A model generated the notes under the pieces. That model was not told the DNA's origin. It made no database searches and saw nothing but the letters and a program-made list of their open reading frames with translations. From positions 124,001 to 188,000 of the forward strand of contig DFKE01000001.1 of the NCBI GenBank assembly GCA_002373505.1: a stretch of DNA of 64,000 bases, written 5' to 3'. How positions within the stretch are numbered: position 1 is the stretch's first letter; each line of letters opens with the position of its first letter. This DNA comes from Bacteroidales bacterium UBA3653 (GTDB taxonomy: Bacteria > Bacteroidota > Bacteroidia > Bacteroidales > Paludibacteraceae). A program made the translations under genes and the position numbers. Below, one piece after another: positions 6,588 to 14,054 of the stretch.

Positions 6588-7409
6588 ATGAAAAAAGTAT
6601 TTGCAACTCTGACAGTGCTGGCAATGCTGACCTTTGGTAGCGCAGTAATGATGGCACAAGATGAAGCAGCTGCTCCTGCTGAGGAAGCTGCTGTTGAACA
6701 AGTAGACGAGGCTGCTCCTGCAGCAGAAGAAGTAGCTGAGGCTCCTGCTGAGGAAGCCGGAGGCTTGGTGGCTCTTCACAAGACTTTGAAGACGAAATTT
6801 ATTGAAGGTGGTGCCGGCTTCATGGCTCTGACCCTCGTTACGCTTGTGTTCGGTCTTGCTCTTTGTATCGAGCGTATTATCTATCTGTCGCTCAGCAAAA
6901 CGAACACCAAACAACTGCTGGCTGACGTTGAGGCTGCTCTCAAAGAAGGCGGTATCGAGAAAGCACTGGAGGTTTGCCGCAATACACGCGGACCGGTAGC
7001 TTCGATCTTCTATCAAGGTCTCAGCCGATATGATGAGGGTATCGACGTAGTAGAGAAAACGGTTGCTTCCTATGGCGGCGTTCAGCTCGGTCTCTTGGAG
7101 AAGAACCTCTCTTGGATTACGCTCTTCATCGCTATCGCTCCGTCTCTCGGTTTCTTGGGTACCATCATCGGTATGATCGAGGCATTCGATAAGATCCAAC
7201 AGGTTGGTGATATCTCCGCTACCGTTGTTGCCGGTGGTATCAAGGTCGCTCTGTTGACTACACTCCTCGGTTTGATCATCGCTGTTGTGCTCCAGTTGTT
7301 CTACAACTATATCCTTTCGCTCGTTGAGGGTCTGGTTAATGAAATGGAGGATAGCTCCATCAGCCTGCTCGACATCGTAGTAGAGTACGACAAGGCTCAA
7401 AAAAAGTAA
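6588..7409 (+). CDS. exbB: MotA/TolQ/ExbB proton-channel family protein
   Basis: Inner-membrane proton-channel subunit that, with ExbD, powers TonB-dependent or Tol-type processes at the outer membrane. 273 residues: an N-terminal hydrophobic segment ending MMAQDEA (signal-like), an Ala/Glu-rich stretch (about 25-60), then three membrane helices (about 78-97, 171-195 and 214-238) with the family core APSLGFLGTIIGMIEAF. It leads a four-gene cluster with a small membrane protein and two exbD genes; the Ala/Glu-rich periplasmic extension is common in Bacteroidota homologues. Confidence 0.9.
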   Translation: MKKVFATLTVLAMLTFGSAVMMAQDEAAAPAEEAAVEQVDEAAPAAEEVAEAPAEEAGGLVALHKTLKTKFIEGGAGFMALTLVTLVFGLALCIERIIYLSLSKTNTKQLLADVEAALKEGGIEKALEVCRNTRGPVASIFYQGLSRYDEGIDVVEKTVASYGGVQLGLLEKNLSWITLFIAIAPSLGFLGTIIGMIEAFDKIQQVGDISATVVAGGIKVALLTTLLGLIIAVVLQLFYNYILSLVEGLVNEMEDSSISLLDIVVEYDKAQKK

Positions 7410-7412
7410 TAA

Positions 7413-7447
7413 GCTGATCGCTGATGGCTGATCGCTGAACACTGATG
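7413..7447 (+). repeat. 7-bp GCTGATC/G tandem array between exbB and the next gene
   Basis: Five heptamers (GCTGATC, GCTGATG, GCTGATC, GCTGAAC, ACTGATG). The same word family is inside the CE12 esterase gene at 9959-9986. Confidence 0.85.
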
Positions 7448-7474
7448 TTTAATCATTAAACAATTTTGAGCAAT

Positions 7475-7954
7475 ATGAAAAACTATAAAATGATCCCTAA
7501 GATTGCCCTCTGGTCGCTGCTGGGTTTAGACATCGTGTTTATCGCGCTGTTCTTCCTGGGCGGATCAAACGGTAGTCTGGAGGTAGCCGGTGATTTCCTG
7601 GATATCCCTCGCTTCACCGATGCTTTCCTCATCTGGAACTACATCCTTTTCGGGATTGTGGTCCTGATCACCTTGGCAGTTGTGGTTGTAGATTTCGTCA
7701 ATAACTGGAAGACCAACCGCCGCAAAGCATATATGACTCTCGGCGTAGTATGCGGTTTCATCGTATTGGCATGCGTATGCTGGTTCCTCGGTAGCCCGGA
7801 GAAAATCAATATCATCGGATATGAGGGTACGGATAACGAAGGCTTCTGGGCGCAGATGGCCGACGCCGTTATCTATGCTTGCTATTTCCTTATCGTTGCT
7901 ACTATCGGTACAATGATTTGGGGATACTGCTATACTAAAAAACTATCGAAGTAA
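7475..7954 (+). CDS. Four-helix inner-membrane protein in the exb operon
   Basis: 159 residues. Four hydrophobic helices are visible (about 8-27, 48-70, 83-102 and 128-150). ATG 7475 is preferred over a TTG nine bases upstream. I do not recognise a named family; a small membrane protein in this position between exbB and exbD appears to be a Bacteroidota habit. Tight spacing to the exbD genes suggests a role in the same energy-transducing complex; this is inference from context. Confidence 0.82.
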   Translation: MKNYKMIPKIALWSLLGLDIVFIALFFLGGSNGSLEVAGDFLDIPRFTDAFLIWNYILFGIVVLITLAVVVVDFVNNWKTNRRKAYMTLGVVCGFIVLACVCWFLGSPEKINIIGYEGTDNEGFWAQMADAVIYACYFLIVATIGTMIWGYCYTKKLSK

Positions 7955-7966
7955 ATCACATTTATC

Positions 7967-8545
7967 ATGGCAAAGAAAGTCCCACAGATCAACGCCAGCT
8001 CCATGGCGGACATCTCGTTCCTGTTGCTGATTTTCTTCCTGGTGACCACCTCTATGGATGTGAACCAGGGACTGGCTCGCCGTCTGCCTGCTCCTATTCC
8101 TCCCGATCAAAAGGTAGAGGACAAGGATATCAACAAGCGTAACCTGTTGGTGGTGAAGATCAACTCCGCTAACCAACTGATGGTACAAGGCCAGTTGATG
8201 GATGTGAAGCAACTTCGCGAGAGAGCTAAAGAGTTCATTAAGAACGAGCAGAATGCGGACTACTATCCGAAACTCGTGGAGGAAGATTTCGGTGCTCCCT
8301 TCGGTACAATAGCTTATACGAAGGACCACGTGATCTCCGTCCAGAACGACGTGGATACGCAGTATCAGGCATATCTGGATGTTCAGAACGAACTCGTAGC
8401 GGCATATAATGAATTGCGTGAAGAATGCGCGCAGAAGTATTTCCACAAGAGCTATAACGAATTGGAGGAGGACCAGCAGAAACGCATACAGAAGATCTAT
8501 CCTCAGAAGATTTCGGAGGCTGAACCTAAAAATTACGGTAACTGA
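7967..8545 (+). CDS. exbD: ExbD/TolR-family biopolymer transport protein (first copy)
   Basis: 192 residues. One N-terminal membrane helix (ISFLLLIFFLVTTSMD, about 18-33) preceded by NASSMADI, the usual ExbD entry with the membrane-embedded Asp, then a periplasmic domain. An insertion-like stretch (about residues 90-170, rich in Tyr, Gln and Glu) makes it longer than the usual 130-150 residues. Twelve bases after the preceding stop and two before the next exbD. Confidence 0.88.
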   Translation: MAKKVPQINASSMADISFLLLIFFLVTTSMDVNQGLARRLPAPIPPDQKVEDKDINKRNLLVVKINSANQLMVQGQLMDVKQLRERAKEFIKNEQNADYYPKLVEEDFGAPFGTIAYTKDHVISVQNDVDTQYQAYLDVQNELVAAYNELREECAQKYFHKSYNELEEDQQKRIQKIYPQKISEAEPKNYGN

Positions 8546-8547
8546 TT

Positions 8548-9018
8548 ATGGCTAAGATACGTAGAAATGAGAAACGTGAGATGCCGGCGTTGAATACGTC
8601 GTCTCTCCCTGATATTATCTTCATGCTGTTGTTCTTCTTCATGTCTGTTACATCAATGAAGGAAGTAAGCTACAAGGTGCAGTTCAAGAACCCACAGGCT
8701 ACTGAGCTCACCAAGTTGGAGAATAAATCCCTTGTGCGTTATATCTACGTAGGTACGCCTACCGCAGAGTTCCGCAAACAGTACGGTGCAGAGACGCGTA
8801 TCCAGCTCAATGACCAATTCGCGGAGGTAAAAGAGATTGGCGAGTATATCGTCAACGAGCGTTCCTCCATGAAAGAGTCTGACCAAGGATTGATGACTGT
8901 CTCTATCAAAGCAGACAAGGAAACCCGCATGGGTGTCATAGCAGACATCAAGCAGGAGCTCCGTCGCGCATATGCACTGAAGATAAGCTATGCTGCTACG
9001 CAGCGTACAAGCTACTAA
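8548..9018 (+). CDS. exbD: ExbD/TolR-family biopolymer transport protein (second copy)
   Basis: 156 residues. N-terminal helix LPDIIFMLLFFFMSVTSMK with the conserved Asp, then a periplasmic domain with VSIKADKETRMGVIADIKQELR, the typical ExbD C-terminal block. Two exbD genes in a row are usual for Bacteroidota exb operons. It ends the operon: a 7-mer-like repeat (GAGTAGAAAGTC) and a terminator follow. Confidence 0.9.
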   Translation: MAKIRRNEKREMPALNTSSLPDIIFMLLFFFMSVTSMKEVSYKVQFKNPQATELTKLENKSLVRYIYVGTPTAEFRKQYGAETRIQLNDQFAEVKEIGEYIVNERSSMKESDQGLMTVSIKADKETRMGVIADIKQELRRAYALKISYAATQRTSY

Positions 9019-9069
9019 GGAGTAGAAAGTCGAAAGGCCGCTTAACTCAAAGTAGAAAGCGAATTAATT

Positions 9070-9093
9070 AAAGCCACCTTTTCGGGTGGCTTT
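9070..9093 (+). terminator. Intrinsic terminator of the exb operon
   Basis: Stem AAAGCCACC (9070-9078) and GGTGGCTTT (9085-9093) with a TTTTCG loop. The 80 bases after it contain GTTACCAT direct repeats and no gene. Confidence 0.8.
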
Positions 9094-9173
9094 AATCGTT
9101 TATTATTAGCGGGTATGTCAGTACTTATTTAGCGGTCATTTACGTTACCATATCGTTACCATTACGGACCGTC

Positions 9174-10517
9174 TTATTTCAGTCGCTTGCCGGTTACTTT
9201 CAGGTCACCGAGTTGGAGGTACTTCTTGCCTTGCGGTTTGCCGTTGGAGTCATACCAGGGCAGCACACGGATATGCAAGGTCTGCCCAGCGGGTACCAGA
9301 ATTGGCTGGTTCAAACGGATGGTCAGTTTCTTGTTCTTCGGCAGGGCGGTGTTCTCATAGATGGTTGTCACGCCGGAGAAAGCTTCTCCGAAGCCATAGT
9401 TGATATGGATATTCATACCGGCGCCTCCTTTGGCTTGGAGGGGCAGGGTGACGGTCTCAATGACAAGCCCTTTTTTCTTCTCTGCAGCAATCGTATATTC
9501 GATGTAGCGGTTCGCCACCTCGTCTATCTCTCCTGCCGGCCATAGACCTCCCGCGGGCGTGTAACCCTTCTTGGTAAGCTCGATGTTCCGGAGGTTGACG
9601 GCTGACAGCGTCTCGGAGAAGGGAGTGCCGGTAGCAGCGAAAGCCGCTTTCTTGCCCGCTTCCTCGATATTCTGCGCGTAAGCAGAATAAGCCTCTTTGG
9701 TAGGGAAGGATGTCCACGATTTCAGTTCCTCCAACTCCGGCGAGTTGTTGATCAGTTCGTACGCCAGGCTCGCAATCGCCATACCTCCGGCAGCGGAAGT
9801 GTGGGTCTTGTCGCCGCAGTTGAAATAGTAGGTCATGCAATAGTTCTGTCCCGCCTGTTCGTAGAACTCGCGGCTGCGGGCGGTCATGTCCAGGAACGGC
9901 ACCATCATCTCCTCCGCCACCTCACGCATACAACGGACGTAGTCTTTGTCTCCTGCATCTGATGGCTGATGGCTGACCGCTGAAAGCTTGTGTTGCCCTT
10001 CGTCATTGATCTTGCCGTTTTTAAAATACGCGCGGCAGATAGGGGACATCAGAACCGGTATTACGCCCATCTCGCGCGCCTCGCGGATATAGGTGCGCAG
10101 ATACTCCTTGTAGGTGGTGTTCGGCTCCGTACCGCGCATGTCGGTCAGCGTGTCTTTTCCCTCCGCGCGGAGGCGTTCGTTCTCAACATAGACATCTTCG
10201 CCTTTGCATTTCTCGTCGTTGTGGGCGAACTGGATGATGAGGTAGTCGCCGGCTTTCATCTGCTTCTTGACCGACGGCCAGAGGTTGTCGGTCTCATAGA
10301 ACGTACGGGTGGAAGCACCCGATTTGCCGCGGTTGTTGACTTCTACCGAGTCGGTGTTAAAAAACGCCTGCAGATACATTCCCCAGCCGCGCTTAGGCGT
10401 TGCGGCAGGCTTATATTCGCTCATGGTACTGTCGCCGATTGTGTGTACACGCCGCGGAGCCGCGGTTAATGTACAAAGGGACAAAGTACAAAGTACAAGG
10501 ACTATTATCTTCCTCAT
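9174..10517 (-). CDS. Secreted SGNH/GDSL acetylesterase, rhamnogalacturonan acetylesterase-like (CE12)
   Basis: Predicted to remove acetyl groups from pectic polysaccharides. Signal peptide about residues 1-20; block I HTIGDSTMSEYKP with the nucleophile Ser; NNRGKSGAST; block III IIQFAHNDE; catalytic Asp-His in GDKTHTSAAGG; a C-terminal beta region. At 447 residues it is longer than a minimal CE12 domain. Two repeat-derived parts: the signal-peptide core LVLCTLSLCTL is encoded by GTACAAA heptamers (10471-10499), and LSAVSHQPSDAG by CTGATGG heptamers (9959-9986). No T9SS tail is seen, so it is probably periplasmic. Works with the pectate lyase at 54765-56435. Confidence 0.85.
   Translation of the reverse strand: MRKIIVLVLCTLSLCTLTAAPRRVHTIGDSTMSEYKPAATPKRGWGMYLQAFFNTDSVEVNNRGKSGASTRTFYETDNLWPSVKKQMKAGDYLIIQFAHNDEKCKGEDVYVENERLRAEGKDTLTDMRGTEPNTTYKEYLRTYIREAREMGVIPVLMSPICRAYFKNGKINDEGQHKLSAVSHQPSDAGDKDYVRCMREVAEEMMVPFLDMTARSREFYEQAGQNYCMTYYFNCGDKTHTSAAGGMAIASLAYELINNSPELEELKSWTSFPTKEAYSAYAQNIEEAGKKAAFAATGTPFSETLSAVNLRNIELTKKGYTPAGGLWPAGEIDEVANRYIEYTIAAEKKKGLVIETVTLPLQAKGGAGMNIHINYGFGEAFSGVTTIYENTALPKNKKLTIRLNQPILVPAGQTLHIRVLPWYDSNGKPQGKKYLQLGDLKVTGKRLK
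9959..9986 (-). repeat. 7-bp CTGATGG array inside the esterase gene
   Basis: Four heptamers (CTGATGG twice, CTGACCG, CTGAAAG on the plus strand) read in frame as SAVSHQPSD. Same family as 7413-7447. Confidence 0.85.
10471..10499 (-). repeat. GTACAAA heptamer array encoding a signal-peptide core
   Basis: Units of 8, 7, 7 and 7 bp (GTACAAAG, GGACAAA, GTACAAA, GTACAAG on the plus strand), read on the minus strand as LVLCTLSLCT. Related arrays: 44674-44703, 48071-48122, 50862-50884 and 54689-54717. Confidence 0.88.
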
Positions 10518-10532
10518 AAATGAAGTGTGTTT

Positions 10533-11507
10533 TTATTGTAATACTCTGTTAAACTCTTTAGGAACGGGAGATTCGAACCGTACCGTTTTCTCTGTTACCG
10601 GATGGATGAAAGCCAGCACTTTGGCATGCAGGCACAGGCGGTCGATAGGGCTGTTCTCATTGCCGTGACCGTATTTGCGGTCGCCTACCACAGGACACCC
10701 TTTGGACGCCAGATGTACGCGGATCTGGTTGGTGCGGCCTGTCTCCAGATGCAGTTCGACGAGGGAATAAGTAACCCCTCCCGACCTCCCCTCAAGGGAG
10801 GAGAAGTGTCTGCTGCCGGATTCCCTCCCTTGAGGGGAGGGATGGGGTGGGGTTGTTGAGGTTTTCAGCACTTTGTAATTGGTGATGGCGATGTCGCCGC
10901 CGTCATCGACAGGGGAGGAATAGACGACGGCATTGCGTTTGTCTTCCGTAAGCCAGGTAGTGATCTTCCCTTCCCGCGGTTCGAGAACACCCTCCGCGAG
11001 CGCTATATAGGTGCGTTCCGTAACCAGTTCACGCCAATACTCCCGCATGTAATGTTGTAACTCCTCGGAACGGGCAAAGACGAGCAGACCGGATGTCTCG
11101 CGGTCCAGACGGTGTACGACGTAGATGTTCGCGCGCGCGTTCTGTTTCTTTACGTACGCGCGCAGGATGGACATCACGGTCGTCTCCTTGCTCCCCGGAG
11201 CGGTGGCAACGGTGAGCAGGCCGGGTTGCTTGTTCACTACAATCAGGTCGTCGTCCTCATAGACGATCTTGAGTTTGGGATGGGTGAGCTGGCTGTTGCC
11301 CCGTCCGGATGAGACGGTTACCACATCCCCGGGTTTGAGTTCGAAATCATGCCTTGTCTGAACGGCATTCCCCACTTTGACGCGTCGCTGTCCCAGCAGC
11401 TGTTTGACAGACGATTTAGCCATACCGCCCATTTTAGCCATGAGGAAATCCATGAGCTGCGCAGGCTCTGTGACTTTGAGAACAGTGTCTTGTTTTCTTT
11501 TAATCAT
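10533..11507 (-). CDS. RluA-family 23S rRNA pseudouridine synthase with S4 domain
   Basis: Isomerises uridine to pseudouridine in rRNA. An N-terminal S4-like RNA-binding domain (about 15-65) precedes the catalytic domain with HRLDRETSG (catalytic Asp135) and the C-terminal ETGRTNQIRVHL motif. 324 residues. About 28 residues between NYKVLKT and YSLVELHLETGR (TTPPHPSPQGRE, then FSSLEGRSGG) are encoded by two GC-rich palindromic elements in opposite orientation (10773-10854) and look inserted. Whether the target is the RluD site cannot be told. Confidence 0.88.
   Translation of the reverse strand: MIKRKQDTVLKVTEPAQLMDFLMAKMGGMAKSSVKQLLGQRRVKVGNAVQTRHDFELKPGDVVTVSSGRGNSQLTHPKLKIVYEDDDLIVVNKQPGLLTVATAPGSKETTVMSILRAYVKKQNARANIYVVHRLDRETSGLLVFARSEELQHYMREYWRELVTERTYIALAEGVLEPREGKITTWLTEDKRNAVVYSSPVDDGGDIAITNYKVLKTSTTPPHPSPQGRESGSRHFSSLEGRSGGVTYSLVELHLETGRTNQIRVHLASKGCPVVGDRKYGHGNENSPIDRLCLHAKVLAFIHPVTEKTVRFESPVPKEFNRVLQ
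10773..10854 (-). repeat. Inverted pair of GC-rich palindromic elements inside the RluA-family gene
   Basis: Copy 1 at 10773-10803 (AACCCCTCCC..CTCAAGGGAGG) and copy 2 at 10821-10854 in reverse orientation, 17 nt apart. The pair could fold into one long hairpin. Both are in frame. Confidence 0.85.
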
Positions 11508-11549
11508 ATTTTCCGATATTTCGTAATGACGTGATTACGGTATGACGAA

Positions 11550-12338
11550 TTATTTTACAAAGATGCTCAGCCAACCGTAGTTCTCCGGCTTGGTAGCCTT
11601 GATCCAAGCGATCCCCGCCATACCATTGATGACCAGGAAGAAGGAGAAGAGCACGATAGAGAAGATATTGCCCAGTATTATGAACAGTCCGATACCGGCA
11701 ATGCTATATATAAACCAATAGATCCACGAATCCGTCTTGCGGTAAATGAGCCAGTAGTTAGCCAGGAAGGAAGACGAGATGAGGAGTCCGTTGAGGAGTA
11801 ACCCTACCCAGGCCCTCCCCTCAAGGGAGGGAAAGAGAGAGCCATGATTGACATAGTTCATAAGTAAAAGATCTCCTGCTGTAATGAAGACGAGCATGAA
11901 AACAGAGAGTATCAGACGCGGAGTGTCGAGGAACTTAGGTTCGAAACTTGCTCCTCCGTCGTCTTTAGAACGGCTCCATTTATAGATAGACATCATCTGG
12001 AAGGGGATAAAGACAAAGAAATAGAGGAAGGTGCTGTCGTATTGCTCTTGCAGCAGAAACTGTATTCCCAGCAAGAAAGACATCACAATTCCGGCGAAGA
12101 AGCCGGTGTAGTTCTGCGGGTCGCGGACCGTGAGAATATATGCTACGCCGATGACAGAAGCGGGAATGCCTACTACCCAGGCGGGGTCATGCCATTTGAG
12201 AAGGGACCCCCTCCAGGCCTCCCCACAAGGGAGGAGATAGGTCTCAACGAGCCATAGAAGTCCTAATAATGCTCCGAAGAGGATGACGGAGATGACGGTG
12301 TTGCGCCCCAATGCGCGCCATAGATGTGTGTTGTTCAT
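11550..12338 (-). CDS. pnuC: PnuC-type nicotinamide riboside/mononucleotide transporter
   Basis: Inner-membrane carrier taking up NAD+ precursors. Seven or so hydrophobic helices; FIPFQMMSIYKWSR and the segment SWIYWFIYSIAGIGLFIILGN resemble PnuC signature stretches. ATG 12338 (MNNTHLWRALG) is preferred: upstream open sequence is an 8-bp repeat array (12351-12398). Two GC-rich palindromic elements are encoded in frame (HGSLFPSLEGRAWVG and LLPCGEAWRGSL), so the protein (263 residues) is longer than usual PnuC. Family call moderately sure. Confidence 0.72.
   Translation of the reverse strand: MNNTHLWRALGRNTVISVILFGALLGLLWLVETYLLPCGEAWRGSLLKWHDPAWVVGIPASVIGVAYILTVRDPQNYTGFFAGIVMSFLLGIQFLLQEQYDSTFLYFFVFIPFQMMSIYKWSRSKDDGGASFEPKFLDTPRLILSVFMLVFITAGDLLLMNYVNHGSLFPSLEGRAWVGLLLNGLLISSSFLANYWLIYRKTDSWIYWFIYSIAGIGLFIILGNIFSIVLFSFFLVINGMAGIAWIKATKPENYGWLSIFVK
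11800..11833 (-). repeat. GC-rich palindromic element inside pnuC, copy 1
   Basis: AACCCTACCC... followed by CCCTCCCCTCAAGGGAGGG, in frame as FPSLEGRAWVG. Confidence 0.85.
12206..12236 (-). repeat. GC-rich palindromic element inside pnuC, copy 2
   Basis: ACCCCCTCCAGGCCTCCCC then AAGGGAGGAG, in frame as LLPCGEAWRGSL. Confidence 0.75.
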
Positions 12339-12350
12339 AGGATTTGTTGA

Positions 12351-12398
12351 GTTGTCGAGTTGCCGGGTTATCGATATACCGAAATATCGAAATACCGA
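12351..12398. repeat. 8-bp tandem array upstream of pnuC
   Basis: Six 8-bp units (GTTGTCGA, GTTGCCGG, GTTATCGA, TATACCGA, AATATCGA, AATACCGA). Confidence 0.75.
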
Positions 12399-12411
12399 GA
12401 TGTTCTTAATA

Positions 12412-12449
12412 ACAAAAAAAACAAGGGGCAAGCACATGCTCGCCCCTTG
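12412..12449 (-). terminator. Intrinsic terminator of the rpsF-rpmE operon
   Basis: CAAGGGGC/GCCCCTTG stem (12422-12449) with eight T on the minus strand. Confidence 0.9.
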
Positions 12450-12463
12450 AGATGTCGCAAGTA

Positions 12464-12718
12464 TTACTTGCGAGTGCGATTGCCGTAGCGAGACATAAAT
12501 TTGTCCACACGACCTGCGGTGTCCACCAGTTTGGACTTACCGGTGTAGAACGGGTGACTCGTGTTCGAGATCTCCAGCTTGATCAGCGGGTACTGAACGC
12601 CGTCGATTTCAATCGTGTCCTTCGTAGCTGCGGTAGAGCGGCTGAAGAACTGAGTACCGTCAGACATATCTTTGAAAACCACTACGCGGTAGTTCTCCGG
12701 ATGAATTCCTTTTTTCAT
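12464..12718 (-). CDS. rpmE: 50S ribosomal protein L31, type B
   Basis: 84 residues from MKKGIHPENYRVVVFKDMSD, the standard L31 start; an upstream in-frame ATG adds only repeat-derived residues. Contains EISNTSHPFYTGKSKLVDTAGRVDKF. No CxxC zinc motif, so the zinc-free (type B) form. It follows rplI after a 7-bp repeat array (12731-12758). Confidence 0.95.
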   Translation of the reverse strand: MKKGIHPENYRVVVFKDMSDGTQFFSRSTAATKDTIEIDGVQYPLIKLEISNTSHPFYTGKSKLVDTAGRVDKFMSRYGNRTRK

Positions 12719-12730
12719 AAGATGTGTTCC

Positions 12731-12758
12731 TTTCAATTTTCAATTTTCAACTTTCAAT
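12731..12758 (-). repeat. 7-bp TTTCAAT array between rplI and rpmE
   Basis: Four heptamers (TTTCAAT, TTTCAAT, TTTCAAC, TTTCAAT on the plus strand), ending at the rplI stop codon. Confidence 0.88.
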
Positions 12759-13204
12759 TACTCTGCAGCTACTACGTTTAGCTTGATGTCAGCTTTTACC
12801 TCACGATGGAGACGAGCTTGTGCGGTGTGCTCACCCAGTTGTTTGATCGGCTCAGCGATGGTGATCACTTTCTTGTCGATGGTGATACCCTGTGCTGCGA
12901 GCGCGTCAGAGATGTTTTGGGTGGTAACAGTACCGAAGATCTTTCCGTCCTCGTTTGCTTTTACCTTGAGTTCGATTACCGTCTCTGCGAGTTTTGCCTC
13001 CAGTGCCTGAGCGTCAGCCAGCAGTTTGGCTGCTTTGTGAGCCTGCTGTTTCAGCGTCTCAGCCAGTTGCTTGCGGTTAGCCTCGTTAGCAATGATAGCA
13101 ATCTTCTGCGGCAGCAGATAGTTACGTCCGTAGCCGTCGCGAACTTTAACGATGTCGTTCTTGAAACCGAGGTTCGCAAGGTCTTGAATCAGAATTACTT
13201 CCAT
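12758..13204 (-). CDS. rplI: 50S ribosomal protein L9
   Basis: 148 residues, starting MEVILIQDLANLGFKNDIVKV with GYGRNYLLPQKIA, the N-terminal rRNA-binding domain, then the long helix and C-terminal domain. Downstream of rpsR in the usual rpsF-rpsR-rplI order. Confidence 0.97.
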   Translation of the reverse strand: MEVILIQDLANLGFKNDIVKVRDGYGRNYLLPQKIAIIANEANRKQLAETLKQQAHKAAKLLADAQALEAKLAETVIELKVKANEDGKIFGTVTTQNISDALAAQGITIDKKVITIAEPIKQLGEHTAQARLHREVKADIKLNVVAAE

Positions 13205-13253
13205 TTTCTTTCCTTTCTTTTAAAGTTAATTACTTCTCGTTTCACTTGAACGA

Positions 13254-13520
13254 TTATTTCATCATGTCAGTTACGTAAGGCAGCAGAGCCAAGTGGCGTG
13301 CTTTCTTAACGGCCTGTGCAACTTTGCGTTGGAACTTCAAAGAAGTACCGGTGATGCGGCGGGGAAGAATCTTTCCTTGCTCGTTGAGGAACTTCTTGAG
13401 GAACTCTGGATCTTTGTAATCAATGTACTTGATACCGCTCTTTTTGAAACGGCAGTACTTTTTCTTCTTCTGGTCCGAACCTTGCGGAGTCAGATAGCGG
13501 ATTTCGTCATTCTGTGCCAT
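13254..13520 (-). CDS. rpsR: 30S ribosomal protein S18
   Basis: 88 residues with YCRFKKSGIKYIDYKDPEFL and ILPRRITGTSLKFQRKVAQA. Starts two bases after rpsF. Confidence 0.97.
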   Translation of the reverse strand: MAQNDEIRYLTPQGSDQKKKKYCRFKKSGIKYIDYKDPEFLKKFLNEQGKILPRRITGTSLKFQRKVAQAVKKARHLALLPYVTDMMK

Positions 13521-13522
13521 AA

Positions 13523-13876
13523 TTAAGCCTCCTCTGCATTTTGTTGTTTACCTTTGCCACGACGCTTCTCTGCGTACTCGAAAGCGTACTTGTCAAGACG
13601 TGTCGTCAGGAAGCGGATTACGCGCTCGTCACGACGGAACTCGGTCTCGAGGGTAGCAATTACTGCGGGCTCTACATCAAACTGAAGAATGAAATAGAAA
13701 CCCGAATTTTTACCTTGGATAGGGTAAGCGAGTTGCTTTAAACCCCACTCCTCACGGTTCAGGATGGTACCGCCATTCGATGTGAGAAGATTCTCGAATT
13801 TTTCTACTGCCTCCTTCGTCTGCGGCTCAGACAAAACGGGAGTTAAAACGAAGGCAGCTTCATAATGATTTACCAT
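13523..13876 (-). CDS. rpsF: 30S ribosomal protein S6
   Basis: 117 residues: MVNHYEAAFVLTPVLS, NREEWGLKQLAYPIQGKNSGFY. First gene of the rpsF-rpsR-rplI-rpmE operon; partner of S18 in the ribosome. A 9-bp repeat array (13910-13953) lies in its leader. Confidence 0.97.
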   Translation of the reverse strand: MVNHYEAAFVLTPVLSEPQTKEAVEKFENLLTSNGGTILNREEWGLKQLAYPIQGKNSGFYFILQFDVEPAVIATLETEFRRDERVIRFLTTRLDKYAFEYAEKRRGKGKQQNAEEA

Positions 13877-13909
13877 TGTAGTAAATTGTTAATTTAGTTT
13901 GTTAATAAT

Positions 13910-13953
13910 AGTTATTCTAGTTATACTAGTCGAACTAGTTTATCCAGTTAATC
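13910..13953 (-). repeat. 9-bp AGTTATTCT-type array in the rpsF leader
   Basis: Five units (AGTTATTCT, AGTTATACT, AGTCGAACT, AGTTTATCC, AGTTAATC). It lies between the promoter and the start codon, so in the untranslated leader. Same family at 49057-49105. Confidence 0.85.
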
Positions 13954-13975
13954 TTTTTCAACGCGAAAAAGCGTG

Positions 13976-14007
13976 CAAATTTACTGCTTTTTTCTGACAT
14001 GACCAAA
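13976..14007 (-). promoter_or_regulatory. Promoter of the rpsF operon
   Basis: Minus strand: TTTG (14004-14007), 20-nt spacer, TAAATTTG (13976-13983). Confidence 0.78.
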
Positions 14008-14054
14008 TATTTTTGCAAAAAAATGCGAAAATAATCGCTTTTTAGCCTTACTTT

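Noticed and set aside
9174..10517. CE12 esterase as a T9SS substrate
   Set aside because: Its C-terminus (LQLGDLKVTGKRLK) lacks the sorting-tail pattern seen in the four other exoproteins.
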